Below are positions 19,741 through 28,731 of a stretch of 64,000 bases of DNA, one piece after another. The stretch is taken from the NCBI GenBank assembly GCA_016744135.1, contig JADGEX010000001.1:310001-374000 (forward strand), written 5' to 3'. Each line of letters begins with the position of its first letter. Position 1 is the stretch's first letter. The notes under the pieces were generated by a model. The model had not been told where the DNA came from. It ran no database searches and saw only the letters and a list, made by a program, of their open reading frames with translations. This stretch comes from Pseudodesulfovibrio sp. Lineage in GTDB: Bacteria > Desulfobacterota > Desulfovibrionia > Desulfovibrionales > Desulfovibrionaceae. The position numbers and the translations under genes are program-made.

Positions 19741-19769
19741 TACATATACGTATCAAAATTGGATTGCAA
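19741..19769 (-). promoter_or_regulatory. Possible sigma-70 promoter of rpsU operon
   Basis: On the minus strand, TTGCAA, 17 bases, TATGTA, about 60 bases before the rpsU start. The leader between them holds a GC-rich hairpin (GCCCGC / GCGGGC, near 19703-19721). Confidence 0.45.
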
Positions 19770-19809
19770 TAGATAAATATAAAAATATCTCGCATACTCC
19801 GCAAAGACA

Positions 19810-19841
19810 AAGGCCTATCGATTTTTCTCGACAGGCCTAAT
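19810..19841 (-). terminator. Terminator of the HU operon
   Basis: Minus-strand stem AGGCCTGTCGA / TCGATAGGCCT with one G-U pair, loop GAAAAA, then a T-rich TTGTCTTT. It follows the 57-residue membrane protein gene. Confidence 0.8.
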
Positions 19842-19861
19842 TTGTCTAATAAAATCAAATT

Positions 19862-20035
19862 TTAATGTTCAGCGTTTTTTGCATCTCGCATGGACTGCAG
19901 GACTGTGACGGCCAGCGCAACACCAAGGACGCCGAGAACGACATAGAGGACGCCGAAAAATACGAAATGGTCGGGCATCCACCAGGGAAGGTCCTGAAAA
20001 AGCGGGCTATGAACGGTTTCACCATGAATCATCAT
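19862..20035 (-). CDS. Small single-pass membrane protein, 57 residues
   Basis: The reading is ATG-ATG at 20035/20032 to TAA at 19864-19862. The product starts MMIHGETVHSPLFQDLPWW, has one strong hydrophobic helix (about residues 24-47, FVFFGVLYVVLGVLGVALAV), and ends in a short charged tail SMRDAKNAEH. A GGAG site precedes the ATG at good spacing. It lies 15 bases after the HU gene and before the operon terminator, so it is co-transcribed. I do not recognise the family. The predicted topology is N-out or N-in with one pass; the function is unknown. Confidence 0.75.
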   Translation of the reverse strand: MMIHGETVHSPLFQDLPWWMPDHFVFFGVLYVVLGVLGVALAVTVLQSMRDAKNAEH

Positions 20036-20050
20036 AGGATTGTCTCCAAA

Positions 20051-20323
20051 TTATTTAACGGCGTCCTTGAGGATCTTACCGGGACGGAATTTGACGACCT
20101 TGGTGGCCGGGATCTTGATTTCAGCGCCAGTGCGGGGATTACGGCCAACACGAGCTTTACGTTCTTCCACAACGAAAGTGCCGAAACCAGTCAGTGTCAG
20201 CTTGCCATCTTTGACCAAGGTACCTTCGACGGTATCCAGAAAAGCATTCAGAGCGCGCTCTGCATTCGCTTTGGTCAGGTTCGCCTTCTCCGCGATTTTG
20301 ACAACCAATTCAGCCTTTGTCAT
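20051..20323 (-). CDS. hup: HU family DNA-binding protein
   Basis: Nucleoid protein of 90 residues that binds and bends DNA as a dimer. The N-terminus MTKAELVVKIAEKANLTKA and the arm region GFGTFVVEERKARVGRNPRTG are canonical HU. GAGGAGG before the ATG is strong. It lies downstream of rsmA with 275 bases between, so it probably has its own promoter, and upstream of the 57-residue membrane protein. A second, more IHF-like copy is at 33160. Confidence 0.95.
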   Translation of the reverse strand: MTKAELVVKIAEKANLTKANAERALNAFLDTVEGTLVKDGKLTLTGFGTFVVEERKARVGRNPRTGAEIKIPATKVVKFRPGKILKDAVK

Positions 20324-20598
20324 CAGTCCTTCCTCCTCAATGAAATAATTCCTTTACGTATCTGGGTAAAAATGCGGACAGAGATGAAACTGTACTCGCA
20401 TCTTGTTTCCTTCAACAACTCACCCCTCCGGCTTTAAATGAACTTTCGGGCTGTGTCCAGTCCGGTCGCTCAAATACTACGAAAAAACCTATGTCCTATC
20501 AAGGTTTCGGGGTTTTTTAAACTCAGTGAATTTAATCAGAAACAGTATTTTCCCTCTCAAGTCAATAGGGAACGGCCTTTTTGTTGTGAAAAAATGAA

Positions 20599-21381
20599 CT
20601 AAAGTCGTTCTGATAGGCTGGAAAACTGTTTTGGAGTCAAATTTTCAGGACGAACCTTTGGACTGACACCTTCTAATTCAAACCACTCTTCGATTGAATC
20701 ATTCCATCGTTTTTTCAAAATGGTTGAAATTTGTTTTCTGCGTTGTTGGAAAAGGAGTTTAATCAACTCGGATAATTTTTTGGGATCAGCAGGCCATTCC
20801 TCAACAGGAAGCGGGGCGAATCGAACGACAGCTGAATCAATTTTAGGTTGAGGTCGGAACACGGTGGGCGGTACTTTAAACAAATAAGTGGTAGTACAAT
20901 AATTCTTCACCCATGCAGTCAGCCCCCCAAACGCTTTGGTTCCCGGTTGTGCCGTCAAGCGATTTGCAACTTCATGCTGCACCATGAATACAGCCATTTG
21001 TAGCGTATTCACCTTGCTGACAATATCCCAAATTAATTTTGAGCCGACATTGTATGGCAAGTTGCCAATGATTTTACACGGCCTTTCATTGAGCGATTCC
21101 CAAGGGAATTTCAGAGCATCCATTTTGATGACTTCCAAATTTGGCCATCTCTCATCAAGGCGCAGCGCCAGTTCATCGTCCATTTCAAGAGCGACAAGCT
21201 TGCTTGCATCCGTTTCCACGAGAAATTCCGTCAAGGCGCCCCGCCCTGGTCCAATTTCTATAATATAGTCATTTTCTGTCGGAACAATAGCATCCACAAT
21301 TTTACGGCAGATGTTTTGATCCTTGAGAAAGTTCTGGCCTAGACTTTTCTTGGCCCTGTGTTTTGGTCGTTCGTCAGACAT
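20599..21381 (-). CDS. rsmA: 16S rRNA dimethyladenosine transferase
   Basis: Also called KsgA. It dimethylates two adjacent adenines near the 3' end of 16S rRNA with SAM. KKSLGQNFLKD at the N-terminus, the SAM motif IIEIGPGRGALTEFL, and the catalytic NLPYNVGSKL are all present. The C-terminal domain carries FRPQPKIDSAVVRF. Length 260 is normal. It is divergent from apt, with about 110 bases between them. Confidence 0.96.
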   Translation of the reverse strand: MSDERPKHRAKKSLGQNFLKDQNICRKIVDAIVPTENDYIIEIGPGRGALTEFLVETDASKLVALEMDDELALRLDERWPNLEVIKMDALKFPWESLNERPCKIIGNLPYNVGSKLIWDIVSKVNTLQMAVFMVQHEVANRLTAQPGTKAFGGLTAWVKNYCTTTYLFKVPPTVFRPQPKIDSAVVRFAPLPVEEWPADPKKLSELIKLLFQQRRKQISTILKKRWNDSIEEWFELEGVSPKVRPENLTPKQFSSLSERL

Positions 21382-21434
21382 TTATTTTCTCCGTGTGTCA
21401 TGGATAGCGGAACACCATTTATCTGGCAACATCA

Positions 21435-21464
21435 TTGACACCATATAAATTCAAAACGTATGAG
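21435..21464 (+). promoter_or_regulatory. Possible sigma-70 promoter of apt operon
   Basis: Perfect TTGACA, 18 bases, TATGAG, 31 bases before the apt ATG. Confidence 0.5.
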
Positions 21465-21494
21465 TCTTCGTTATCTATTTTTTAGGAGGATTTT

Positions 21495-22013
21495 ATGAAT
21501 TTACGCCATTATGTGAGAGACATTCCCGATTACCCCAAAAAAGGTATCACCTTTTACGATATAACTCCGATTCTCAGCAGTCCCGAAGCATTTCAATATG
21601 TCATGGACCAACTTTATGAAAAGTACAAGAATTGCGGGGCAGATAAGATAGTGGCAGCCGATGCTCGTGGTTTTATATTCGGCGCACCATTGGCCTTGAG
21701 AATGGGTGTTCCGTTTATTCCTGTTCGTAAGCCCGGCAAGCTTCCTTTCAAGAACCGTTGCGTCACTTATGACCTTGAATACGGTTCAGACACTCTGTGC
21801 ATGCACGTCGATGCCGTTGATCCGGGCGACAAAATTCTGATGATTGACGACCTGCTGGCGACCGGCGGTACAGCGGAAGGCATGGTACAACTTGTCAAAG
21901 AGGCAGGCGGAGAAATCGTCGGCTGTGGTTTTGTCATTCAACTCGGATTTCTTGATGGCGACAAGGTCATGAAAGCTGCTGGGGTTGATCACGATTTTCT
22001 CATTGAAGTATAG
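21495..22013 (+). CDS. apt: Adenine phosphoribosyltransferase
   Basis: Makes AMP from adenine and PRPP. The PRPP loop ILMIDDLLATGGTAEG and the adenine-specific ADARGFIFGAPLALRMGVPF are visible. Length 172 is normal. AGGAGG at 21484-21489 marks the start. With mtnP and mtaD immediately downstream it forms a salvage operon in which adenine from methylthioadenosine cleavage is recovered. Confidence 0.96.
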   Translation: MNLRHYVRDIPDYPKKGITFYDITPILSSPEAFQYVMDQLYEKYKNCGADKIVAADARGFIFGAPLALRMGVPFIPVRKPGKLPFKNRCVTYDLEYGSDTLCMHVDAVDPGDKILMIDDLLATGGTAEGMVQLVKEAGGEIVGCGFVIQLGFLDGDKVMKAAGVDHDFLIEV

Positions 22014-22027
22014 TATAAGGACACGTC

Positions 22028-22777
22028 ATGACCAAAATAGGCATCATCGGCGGGAGCGGACTGGATAACCCGGACCTCATGCAGGATGCACACGATGTTG
22101 AAGTGGAGACTTCCTATGGTAGCCCCTCTGCCCCGCTCAAAATGGGAACCATTGCAGGAAAAAATGTCGTTCTGCTTGCACGACATGGTCGTGAGCACAC
22201 GATTCCACCTACTTTCGTTAACTATCGCGCCAACATTCAAGCGTTAAAGGATGCTGGTTGCACTTTAATTCTTGCGACAACTGCCTGTGGATCCTTGCGT
22301 GCAGAGATTGACCGTGGACATCTTGTCATTCTTGATCAGTTCATTGATTTCACTCGCCGCCGCCCCGTTTCTTTTTACGAAGAATTCGAACCGCATGGCG
22401 CTGTTCATACCGGTATGGCGGATCCTTTTGATAAGACATTGCGTGGTGTATTCAATCAGGCGTGCGATTCACTTGATCTCACACATCACAAGGCTGGCAC
22501 TGTTATTACTATCGAAGGTTCCCGATTTTCCACTCGGGCTGAATCCAATATGTTTCGCATGTGGGGTGCCGATGTGATCAACATGTCTGTCGCACCTGAA
22601 TGTATACTCGCCAATGAGGCCGGTATTCCTTATGCCGCAGTAGCTATGTCCACTGATTACGATTGCTGGAAAACCGATGAAGCCCCCGTGACCTGGGAAG
22701 AAATTCTTGAAGTCTTTCAAGGAAATGTGGAAAAAGTTACCTCCCTGCTTGTCGAAGCCATTAAAAATATCGATTGA
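22028..22777 (+). CDS. mtnP: S-methyl-5'-thioadenosine phosphorylase
   Basis: Phosphorolysis of methylthioadenosine to adenine and methylthioribose-1-phosphate. The phosphate-binding IIGGSGLDNP, RHGREHTIPP and TACGSLR motifs are present. The base-recognition loop reads INMSVAPECILANE, which favours MTAP over guanosine/inosine phosphorylases; TDYDCWK is also typical. It follows apt by 14 bases, which fits adenine re-use. Confidence 0.94.
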   Translation: MTKIGIIGGSGLDNPDLMQDAHDVEVETSYGSPSAPLKMGTIAGKNVVLLARHGREHTIPPTFVNYRANIQALKDAGCTLILATTACGSLRAEIDRGHLVILDQFIDFTRRRPVSFYEEFEPHGAVHTGMADPFDKTLRGVFNQACDSLDLTHHKAGTVITIEGSRFSTRAESNMFRMWGADVINMSVAPECILANEAGIPYAAVAMSTDYDCWKTDEAPVTWEEILEVFQGNVEKVTSLLVEAIKNID

Positions 22778-22782
22778 TTTTA

Positions 22783-24132
22783 ATGAATACCAATCAAATC
22801 ACTGCATCCGTTCCGACAAAATGCGACCTGCTTGTTCGGGCGGATGTTGTTGTTACACAGGATACGGACCGTCGGGTCATTACCAGTGCCGGCGTGGCTA
22901 TCACTGATGGCCTTATCGTGGAAGTCGCCGGATATAATGAATTGGAAGCTAAATTTCAACCGACTCAACGGTTGGATATGGCTGGCAAGATGCTTTTGCC
23001 CGGACTTGTCAACGGACATACGCATTTACCCATGACGCTTTTCCGCGGCTATGCCGACGATCTTCCGCTCATGGAATGGCTCGAAGACCATATCTGGCCC
23101 GTGGAATTTCAATTAACTAATGAAATTCTTTCCATTGGTGCGGACATTGGGTGCTGTGAATTGATTAGGACTGGCTGCACAGCGTTCCTTAATGGTTATT
23201 TCCACGAGTATATCACAGGTGACGCGGCCAATGCAGCCGGGTTGCGAGCGGTTTTAGGCGAAGGTTTTTTTCATTTTCCTTCACCGCATTTCCCCACGGC
23301 CAATGACTGTTGGGATACAATACGCACACTGGATGCCCGATATGACAAAAATTCACGAATTCGGACGGCTGTTACCCCCCACGCTGCGTTCACGGTAAAT
23401 CCAGATGAATTGCAGGCCAGCTTTCAATTAGCTACCGATCTGGACATCCCGTGGCAAGTACATTTAGCGGAATCCCCTGTTGAAACAGCTGTCTGTCTCG
23501 AAAAGCATGGCAAGCGTCCTGTGGAACTCCTCCGTTCTCTCAACTTGTTGACGCCACGAACCACCCTTCATCATTGTGTTGACGTAACAGATGATGAAAT
23601 CACGGCCCTCGCAGAAAACGGCGTGAATGTTGTCCACAACCCGGCTTCCAATCTCAAGTTGTGTTCAGGTCTTTCACCAGTGCAAAAAATGGTGGATGCT
23701 GGTGTAACGGTCGGCTTGGGAACAGATGGCGCTTCGAGCAACAATCAACTTAATATGTTTCGAGATATGGCTTTGGCAGCTTTGATCGGCAAAGTTCGTC
23801 ATGAGGACGCCTCGGCAGTAAACGCACAAACCGCTCTTGATATGGCGACTGTCAACTCAGCCCGCTGTCTCGGTTGGCCTGAACTTGGACGTATCGAAAA
23901 GGGGTGCCCTGCGGACATGATAGCACTTGATTTAGGCAGTCCAAATCTTATGCCAATGTTCTCGCCGGTTTCACATGCCGTGTATGCTGCAACAGGCATG
24001 GAAGTGTGCATGACCATGGTCGCTGGAGAAATTCTCTATCTTTATGGAGATTTCAGAACTATCGACGTGCAAGCCTTGCGAGACAACGCTTTTAGTGCGG
24101 TTGAGTGGGTTCGAACTAAGGCGAAAAAATAA
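22783..24132 (+). CDS. mtaD: Amidohydrolase, MTA/SAH deaminase type
   Basis: Metal-dependent deaminase of methylthioadenosine and/or S-adenosylhomocysteine. Metal ligands are all visible: HTH in VNGHTHLPMTLFRG, His in WQVHLAES, His in TTLHHCVD, and Asp in GLGTDGASS. Length is about 449. The preferred ATG at 22783 lies just after the mtnP stop; a TTG at 22774 overlaps that stop, and neither has a good ribosome-binding site, so translation is probably coupled. Substrate is inferred from its neighbours; other adenosine-like substrates are possible. Confidence 0.88.
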   Translation: MNTNQITASVPTKCDLLVRADVVVTQDTDRRVITSAGVAITDGLIVEVAGYNELEAKFQPTQRLDMAGKMLLPGLVNGHTHLPMTLFRGYADDLPLMEWLEDHIWPVEFQLTNEILSIGADIGCCELIRTGCTAFLNGYFHEYITGDAANAAGLRAVLGEGFFHFPSPHFPTANDCWDTIRTLDARYDKNSRIRTAVTPHAAFTVNPDELQASFQLATDLDIPWQVHLAESPVETAVCLEKHGKRPVELLRSLNLLTPRTTLHHCVDVTDDEITALAENGVNVVHNPASNLKLCSGLSPVQKMVDAGVTVGLGTDGASSNNQLNMFRDMALAALIGKVRHEDASAVNAQTALDMATVNSARCLGWPELGRIEKGCPADMIALDLGSPNLMPMFSPVSHAVYAATGMEVCMTMVAGEILYLYGDFRTIDVQALRDNAFSAVEWVRTKAKK

Positions 24133-24151
24133 AAAAAATGTCGTAAAAAAC

Positions 24152-24179
24152 TTGACAACACCCACTCTGGGTGCATATC
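24152..24179 (+). promoter_or_regulatory. Possible sigma-70 promoter of PxxKW gene
   Basis: Perfect TTGACA, 16 bases, CATATC. The spacer contains a short dyad (CACCC / GGGTG) that might be an operator. Confidence 0.4.
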
Positions 24180-24261
24180 GAATTCTGCTCTTGCATTAAT
24201 ATGAAATTTTTATGCCGCTGGCATCCCGTGAGCCGCATTATTTTTAGGAGGAAGGCACCAA

Positions 24262-24549
24262 ATGGCTAAAAAGAAAGTTACCGTTTCCCTGGAAGGCGCT
24301 GTCATGACCGATGCAGGTCTGACCTACAAGGGCGTTATTATGGAAACCATTGATGAGAAATGTGAAGGTTGTGAACGTATTGTCTCCTTTGAAGACAAAA
24401 AGTACTGCCCGACCTACGCACAGCCCGCAACCAAGTGGAGCAAAGGCGTCTGCAACTTCGCCACTCACGCCCGCGCAGATGTTGACAAGGCCGGTAAGGT
24501 CAAGGTCAACCCGTTGAAGGCTTCCAAGCGCGCTGCTCGCGGCCGCTAG
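24262..24549 (+). CDS. PxxKW family cysteine-rich protein
   Basis: Small protein of 95 residues, rich in Lys and Ala at the end, with cysteines in EKCEGCERIV, KYCPTY and KGVCNF and the family hallmark PATKWSKG. Four cysteines spaced as C-X2-C...C...C suggest a metal site. The family is seen mainly in sulfate-reducing deltaproteobacteria and has no established function. AGGAGGA at 24246-24252 gives a strong start. It is monocistronic, with its own terminator. Confidence 0.88.
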   Translation: MAKKKVTVSLEGAVMTDAGLTYKGVIMETIDEKCEGCERIVSFEDKKYCPTYAQPATKWSKGVCNFATHARADVDKAGKVKVNPLKASKRAARGR

Positions 24550-24561
24550 GCTAAAGTTTTT

Positions 24562-24593
24562 AAAAAAGGCGGGGCAAGTCCCCGCCTTTTTTT
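24562..24593 (+). terminator. Intrinsic terminator after PxxKW gene
   Basis: Thirteen-bp stem AAAAAAGGCGGGG / CCCCGCCTTTTTT, loop CAAGT, followed by T residues. Confidence 0.93.
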
Positions 24594-24649
24594 TGTTTGT
24601 ATGAATTGTTTTTTGGGTTATTTTATTGAAAATAAACCGGAGGCCCCAC

Positions 24650-25873
24650 ATGGATGCTCTCTTTTCCGAACTGGACAAACAGTCTGAAGTAGTTGTCGAA
24701 CTGCAAACCAAGCTTACTGCTATTCCCGCCCTTGGACCGATGAATGGTGGTGACGGTGAAAAAGACAAAGCTGACTTTCTGATCGCTCATCTTAAATCCA
24801 TGGGTATTGAAGATATTCGCGAGTATAATGCCCCAGCCAAGGACGTTTCCTGCGGTTACCGTCCAAACGTTGCGGCAATCATCCCCGGTAAAAATACGGA
24901 AAAGACCTTGTGGGTCATCTCGCATATCGACATCGTCCCTCCGGGCGACTTGGCTCTGTGGGATACTGATCCCTACACGTTAGTTCGTGATGGAGATAAA
25001 ATCATTGGGCGAGGCGTTGAAGACAATCAGCAGGGTATTGTTTCTTCGCTCCTGACGGCTCAAGCTTTGCTTGATCTAAAAGTTACCCCGGAAGTTAACT
25101 ACGGTATTATCTTCGTGGCAGACGAAGAAACCGGCAGCGGCTTTGGTTTGGAATATCTGGTTAAGGAACATGAAGAAATATTCGCCAAAGATGATCTTTT
25201 CCTGGTTCCCGACTTTGGTGAACCGACTTCCGAAATGGTTGAAGTCGCAGAAAAGTCCATGTTTTGGCTCAAGGTTATTGTTGAGGGCAAGCAGTGCCAC
25301 GCATCTACCCCATATCAGGGTGTGAACTCTTTGGTTGCCGCTTCAGACTTTATTCTTCGTATTAAGGAACTTGAAAGCATCTATGATGCCGAGAACCCTA
25401 TTTACGACCCGCCCTGCTCCACGTTCCAGCCCACAATGAAAGAGGCAAACGTGGCCAATATCAATACTCTTCCAGGCCGTGATGTTTTTTACATTGATAG
25501 CCGCGTCATGCCTGAATATGACGTCGAAGAAATCCTGAAGACTATCCGTGACTTTGGTTCTGAAGTGGAAAAAACACATGGCGTGATCATTTCCTATGAG
25601 ACCGTTCAGGCCGAACAGGCAGCTCCTGCCACACCAGTCGACAGCGAAATTGCGGTCAAGACTATTAAATCCATCAAAAAGATTTATAACAACAATCCTC
25701 GTACTGTTGGCGTCGGCGGTGGTACTGTTGCTGCATTCCTGCGCCGTAAAGAATATCAGGCCGTTGTCTGGGCTACTTTGAACCATTGCGCACACCAGCC
25801 CAATGAGTGGGCTTCTATAAAAAATACTATCAATGACGCCAAAGTCATTGGTGATATCCTCTTGTCTAAATAG
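24650..25873 (+). CDS. M20 family metallo-hydrolase
   Basis: Zinc-dependent peptidase or deacylase. Metal and catalytic positions are visible: [10 protein letters not shown] (His and catalytic Asp), [10 protein letters not shown] (bridging Asp), ADEETGSG (catalytic Glu and ligand), and a late ligand in [11 protein letters not shown]. The dimerisation domain sits between about residues 180 and 300. The ATG at 24650 is chosen because the protein then begins [11 protein letters not shown] behind an AGG site; an in-frame TTG at 24626 is less likely. Substrate is unknown. Confidence 0.88.
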   Translation: MDALFSELDKQSEVVVELQTKLTAIPALGPMNGGDGEKDKADFLIAHLKSMGIEDIREYNAPAKDVSCGYRPNVAAIIPGKNTEKTLWVISHIDIVPPGDLALWDTDPYTLVRDGDKIIGRGVEDNQQGIVSSLLTAQALLDLKVTPEVNYGIIFVADEETGSGFGLEYLVKEHEEIFAKDDLFLVPDFGEPTSEMVEVAEKSMFWLKVIVEGKQCHASTPYQGVNSLVAASDFILRIKELESIYDAENPIYDPPCSTFQPTMKEANVANINTLPGRDVFYIDSRVMPEYDVEEILKTIRDFGSEVEKTHGVIISYETVQAEQAAPATPVDSEIAVKTIKSIKKIYNNNPRTVGVGGGTVAAFLRRKEYQAVVWATLNHCAHQPNEWASIKNTINDAKVIGDILLSK

Positions 25874-25890
25874 ACGGATGCAAAAAGCAA

Positions 25891-27774
25891 ATGCAGCGTA
25901 AAGCCCCATTTCCGAATCAATTCGATCTCATTGTCGTGGGAGCGGGTCATGCTGGCTGTGAAGCCGCCATGGCCGCTGCCCGACTTGGACTTAAAACGCT
26001 CCTTTTGACTATCAATGCCGACCGCATTGGTCATTTGTCCTGCAATCCTGCCATCGGAGGGTTGGCCAAAGGACATATGGTCAAAGAAATTGATGCCCTT
26101 GGTGGTATGATAGGGTTATGGGCAGATGCCGCCGGTATCCAGTTCCGCATCTTGAATACCCGCAAGGGGCCTGCCGTTCGGTCCAGCCGTGCACAGATTG
26201 ACCGCGTTGAATATATGCGTGTGGTCCAAAAATCCATTTTTGCTCAGGATAATCTGTGGGTGTTTCAGGACATCGGTGCTGCTGTGCTCACTAAAGACGG
26301 CCACGCTTGTGGAGTCCGCACAGAATTAGGTGAAGTATTACCTTCCCGTTCCGTGCTTCTCACGACCGGAACATTCCTGCGTGGCCTTATGCACATTGGT
26401 TTGGAAAACATCAAAGGCGGTCGCATGGGCGATCCGGCCTCGAATCAGTTGTCAGACAACCTGCGTGAACTTGGCTTCGAATTGGGACGCCTTAAGACCG
26501 GCACCACGCCAAGACTCTTGAAAGATTCTATTAATTTCGATGTCATGCAGATACAGCCGGGCGATGATCCGCCGGTTCCATTCAGCTTCCGCAATAAGAC
26601 TGTGCCTATGCCACAGGTTCCGTGCTACCTGACCTACACTAATGAAAAGGCGCACGAAGCGATTCGTTCCGGTTTTGACCGCTCCCCGATGTTCACCGGT
26701 ATTATCGAAGGCACTGGCGCACGCTATTGTCCATCCATTGAAGATAAGGTTGCCCGTTTTCCAGAAAAGGATCGTCATCAAATTTTTGTAGAGCCAGAAG
26801 GACTGGACAGTCCCGAAATGTATCCAAGCGGCATCCCCACCAGTCTGCCTTTTGATGTGCAGAAAAAAATGGTTGCCGCTATTGTCGGGTTGGAAAATGC
26901 GCAAATTGTTCGCCCTGGCTATGCCATTGAGTATGATTTTTTACCGCCTACGCAGCTTAAGCCAACGCTTGAAACGAAGAATATTTCAGGTTTGTATTTC
27001 GCTGGACAGATCAACGGCACTTCCGGGTATGAAGAAGCCGCTGCGCAAGGTTTTTGGGCCGCGGTTAACGCTGCCAATAAACTTCTTGGCCGTGATCCCT
27101 TCCTGCTTTCTCGCGATCAGGCCTACATGGCTGTACTTGTGGATGACCTTGTCACCAAAGGTACAGAAGAGCCGTATCGCATGTTTACCTCCCGCGCCGA
27201 ACATAGACTTTTACTTCGGGAAGGCAATGCGGATGAACGATTAACCTCCATTGGTCGTGATCTTGGTCTTGTTGACGACGATCATTGGGCAATCTATTCT
27301 GCCAAGCAGGAACAACTTCAATCCACATTGGAAGCTTTGCGGTCCATCCGTATTCGTCCTGACGCACCGACTCGTGCAATCATGCAGGATATCGGCGCCT
27401 CGGTTCCAGGAAAAGCTGTCGAGTTGGCAGCTCTGTTGCGTCAACCACAAATGACCATTGAACAGTTGGAAGTATTTTATCCGGCCATTGCCGATTTGGA
27501 TGAAGTGGTCCTGCGTGAAGCAGAGACTCAGGTTCGCTATGAGGGATATCTTGTTAAACAGGCAGACCTTGTTGCCAAGTTCAAGACTATGGAAAATGTT
27601 TCTCTGCCGTCTGATCTTGATTATACTGTCGTTTCAGGTTTGACACGTGAAGTAGTGGAAAAATTGTCTTCAGTTCAGCCAGTGACCTTGGGGCAGGCCG
27701 GTCGTATATCCGGCATCACACCCGCCGCCCTGACCTGTCTTGAAGTCCATCTCAAAAAAATCGGCCTCTTGTAA
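25891..27774 (+). CDS. mnmG: tRNA uridine-5-carboxymethylaminomethyl(34) enzyme MnmG
   Basis: FAD protein that with MnmE modifies the wobble uridine of several tRNAs. The dinucleotide motif [33 protein letters not shown], and the second signature [16 protein letters not shown] are conserved, as is the C-terminal GISPAAL-like [16 protein letters not shown]. Length 627 is normal. mnmE is not in the window. Confidence 0.96.
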   Translation: MQRKAPFPNQFDLIVVGAGHAGCEAAMAAARLGLKTLLLTINADRIGHLSCNPAIGGLAKGHMVKEIDALGGMIGLWADAAGIQFRILNTRKGPAVRSSRAQIDRVEYMRVVQKSIFAQDNLWVFQDIGAAVLTKDGHACGVRTELGEVLPSRSVLLTTGTFLRGLMHIGLENIKGGRMGDPASNQLSDNLRELGFELGRLKTGTTPRLLKDSINFDVMQIQPGDDPPVPFSFRNKTVPMPQVPCYLTYTNEKAHEAIRSGFDRSPMFTGIIEGTGARYCPSIEDKVARFPEKDRHQIFVEPEGLDSPEMYPSGIPTSLPFDVQKKMVAAIVGLENAQIVRPGYAIEYDFLPPTQLKPTLETKNISGLYFAGQINGTSGYEEAAAQGFWAAVNAANKLLGRDPFLLSRDQAYMAVLVDDLVTKGTEEPYRMFTSRAEHRLLLREGNADERLTSIGRDLGLVDDDHWAIYSAKQEQLQSTLEALRSIRIRPDAPTRAIMQDIGASVPGKAVELAALLRQPQMTIEQLEVFYPAIADLDEVVLREAETQVRYEGYLVKQADLVAKFKTMENVSLPSDLDYTVVSGLTREVVEKLSSVQPVTLGQAGRISGITPAALTCLEVHLKKIGLL

Positions 27775-27906
27775 CCAAAGCGTTGGTTCGTTGTATTGAC
27801 AGTGAGTGACTCTCTGTCTAAATATAAAGAATACGATGAACTGACGCAGTTGCGTAATTTCATCAACAATTTAACGAATTGCCAACCCACCTCAAGGAGT
27901 CTGATC

Positions 27907-28728
27907 TTGGACGAAGGATCTGACAGTCGGTTTTTTACTATTTTTAAAAAACTATTCGGCACAAACGGCCAGCAGCTTGAAGAGCACATCCTCGAAGCCA
28001 AAGCGGACGGAGAGCTTGAAAGCGATGAAGTTTCCATGCTGCTCAACGTTTTGGAACTTGATGAAAAGCAAGTCAAAGAAATCATGGTTCCACGCACGGA
28101 CATGGTTTGTGCCGAAATCGGCAGTACGGTAAAAGACGTCGCCGACCTCATTGCCAATCAAGGCGCTCATTCCCGTATCCCCATATTTCGAGAAACAAAA
28201 GACCATATTTTTGGACTGGTCCATGCTAAAGATCTTTTAGAGCCACTTTTGCAAGGATTGGACAATACGTCTGTGGACGGCCTTATGCGTCCAGCTTTCT
28301 TTGTCCATGAAGAAAAGCCTTTGGATGAAGTCCTCGCTATTCTTAAACAGGAAAAGCTCCACATGGCTATCGTGCAGGATGAGTACGGTGGAACATCTGG
28401 CATGGTCACCATGGAAGATGTGCTCGAAGAAATTGTCGGCGAAATTGCTGATGAATATGATCAGGAACGTCCCATAGAAATCCAGGAACTTCCTGATGGA
28501 GCGTACATTGTCTCTGGCCGTGTTCCTCTGGATGAAATCAGTGAACGGTGCTCTCTGGATCTTGAAAGCGAAGAAGTGGATTCTATCGGTGGATATATTG
28601 CCGACATGGCAGGTCGTATCCCCGAGCAAGGAGAGTTCTACACTTTCGACAATCGACGGTTTACGGTCCTTGAAGCCGATGAACGACAAATCTGGTCTAT
28701 TAGAATCGAACCTCTCGTACAAGAGTAA
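27907..28728 (+). CDS. CBS-domain hemolysin/CorC-type protein
   Basis: Cytoplasmic protein with an acidic N-terminal stretch, two CBS domains (about residues 65-185, starting at VKEIMVPRTDMV and including VQDEYGGTSGMVTMEDVLEEIVGEI), and a CorC_HlyC C-terminal domain. It resembles CorC of Gram-negative bacteria, encoded beside lnt as here. The start is called at TTG 27907, seven bases after AAGGAG at 27894-27899, giving MDEGSDSRFF; the frame is open further upstream, but that part does not look like the family. Role in divalent-ion handling is inferred. Confidence 0.88.
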   Translation: MDEGSDSRFFTIFKKLFGTNGQQLEEHILEAKADGELESDEVSMLLNVLELDEKQVKEIMVPRTDMVCAEIGSTVKDVADLIANQGAHSRIPIFRETKDHIFGLVHAKDLLEPLLQGLDNTSVDGLMRPAFFVHEEKPLDEVLAILKQEKLHMAIVQDEYGGTSGMVTMEDVLEEIVGEIADEYDQERPIEIQELPDGAYIVSGRVPLDEISERCSLDLESEEVDSIGGYIADMAGRIPEQGEFYTFDNRRFTVLEADERQIWSIRIEPLVQE

Positions 28729-28731
28729 GCT

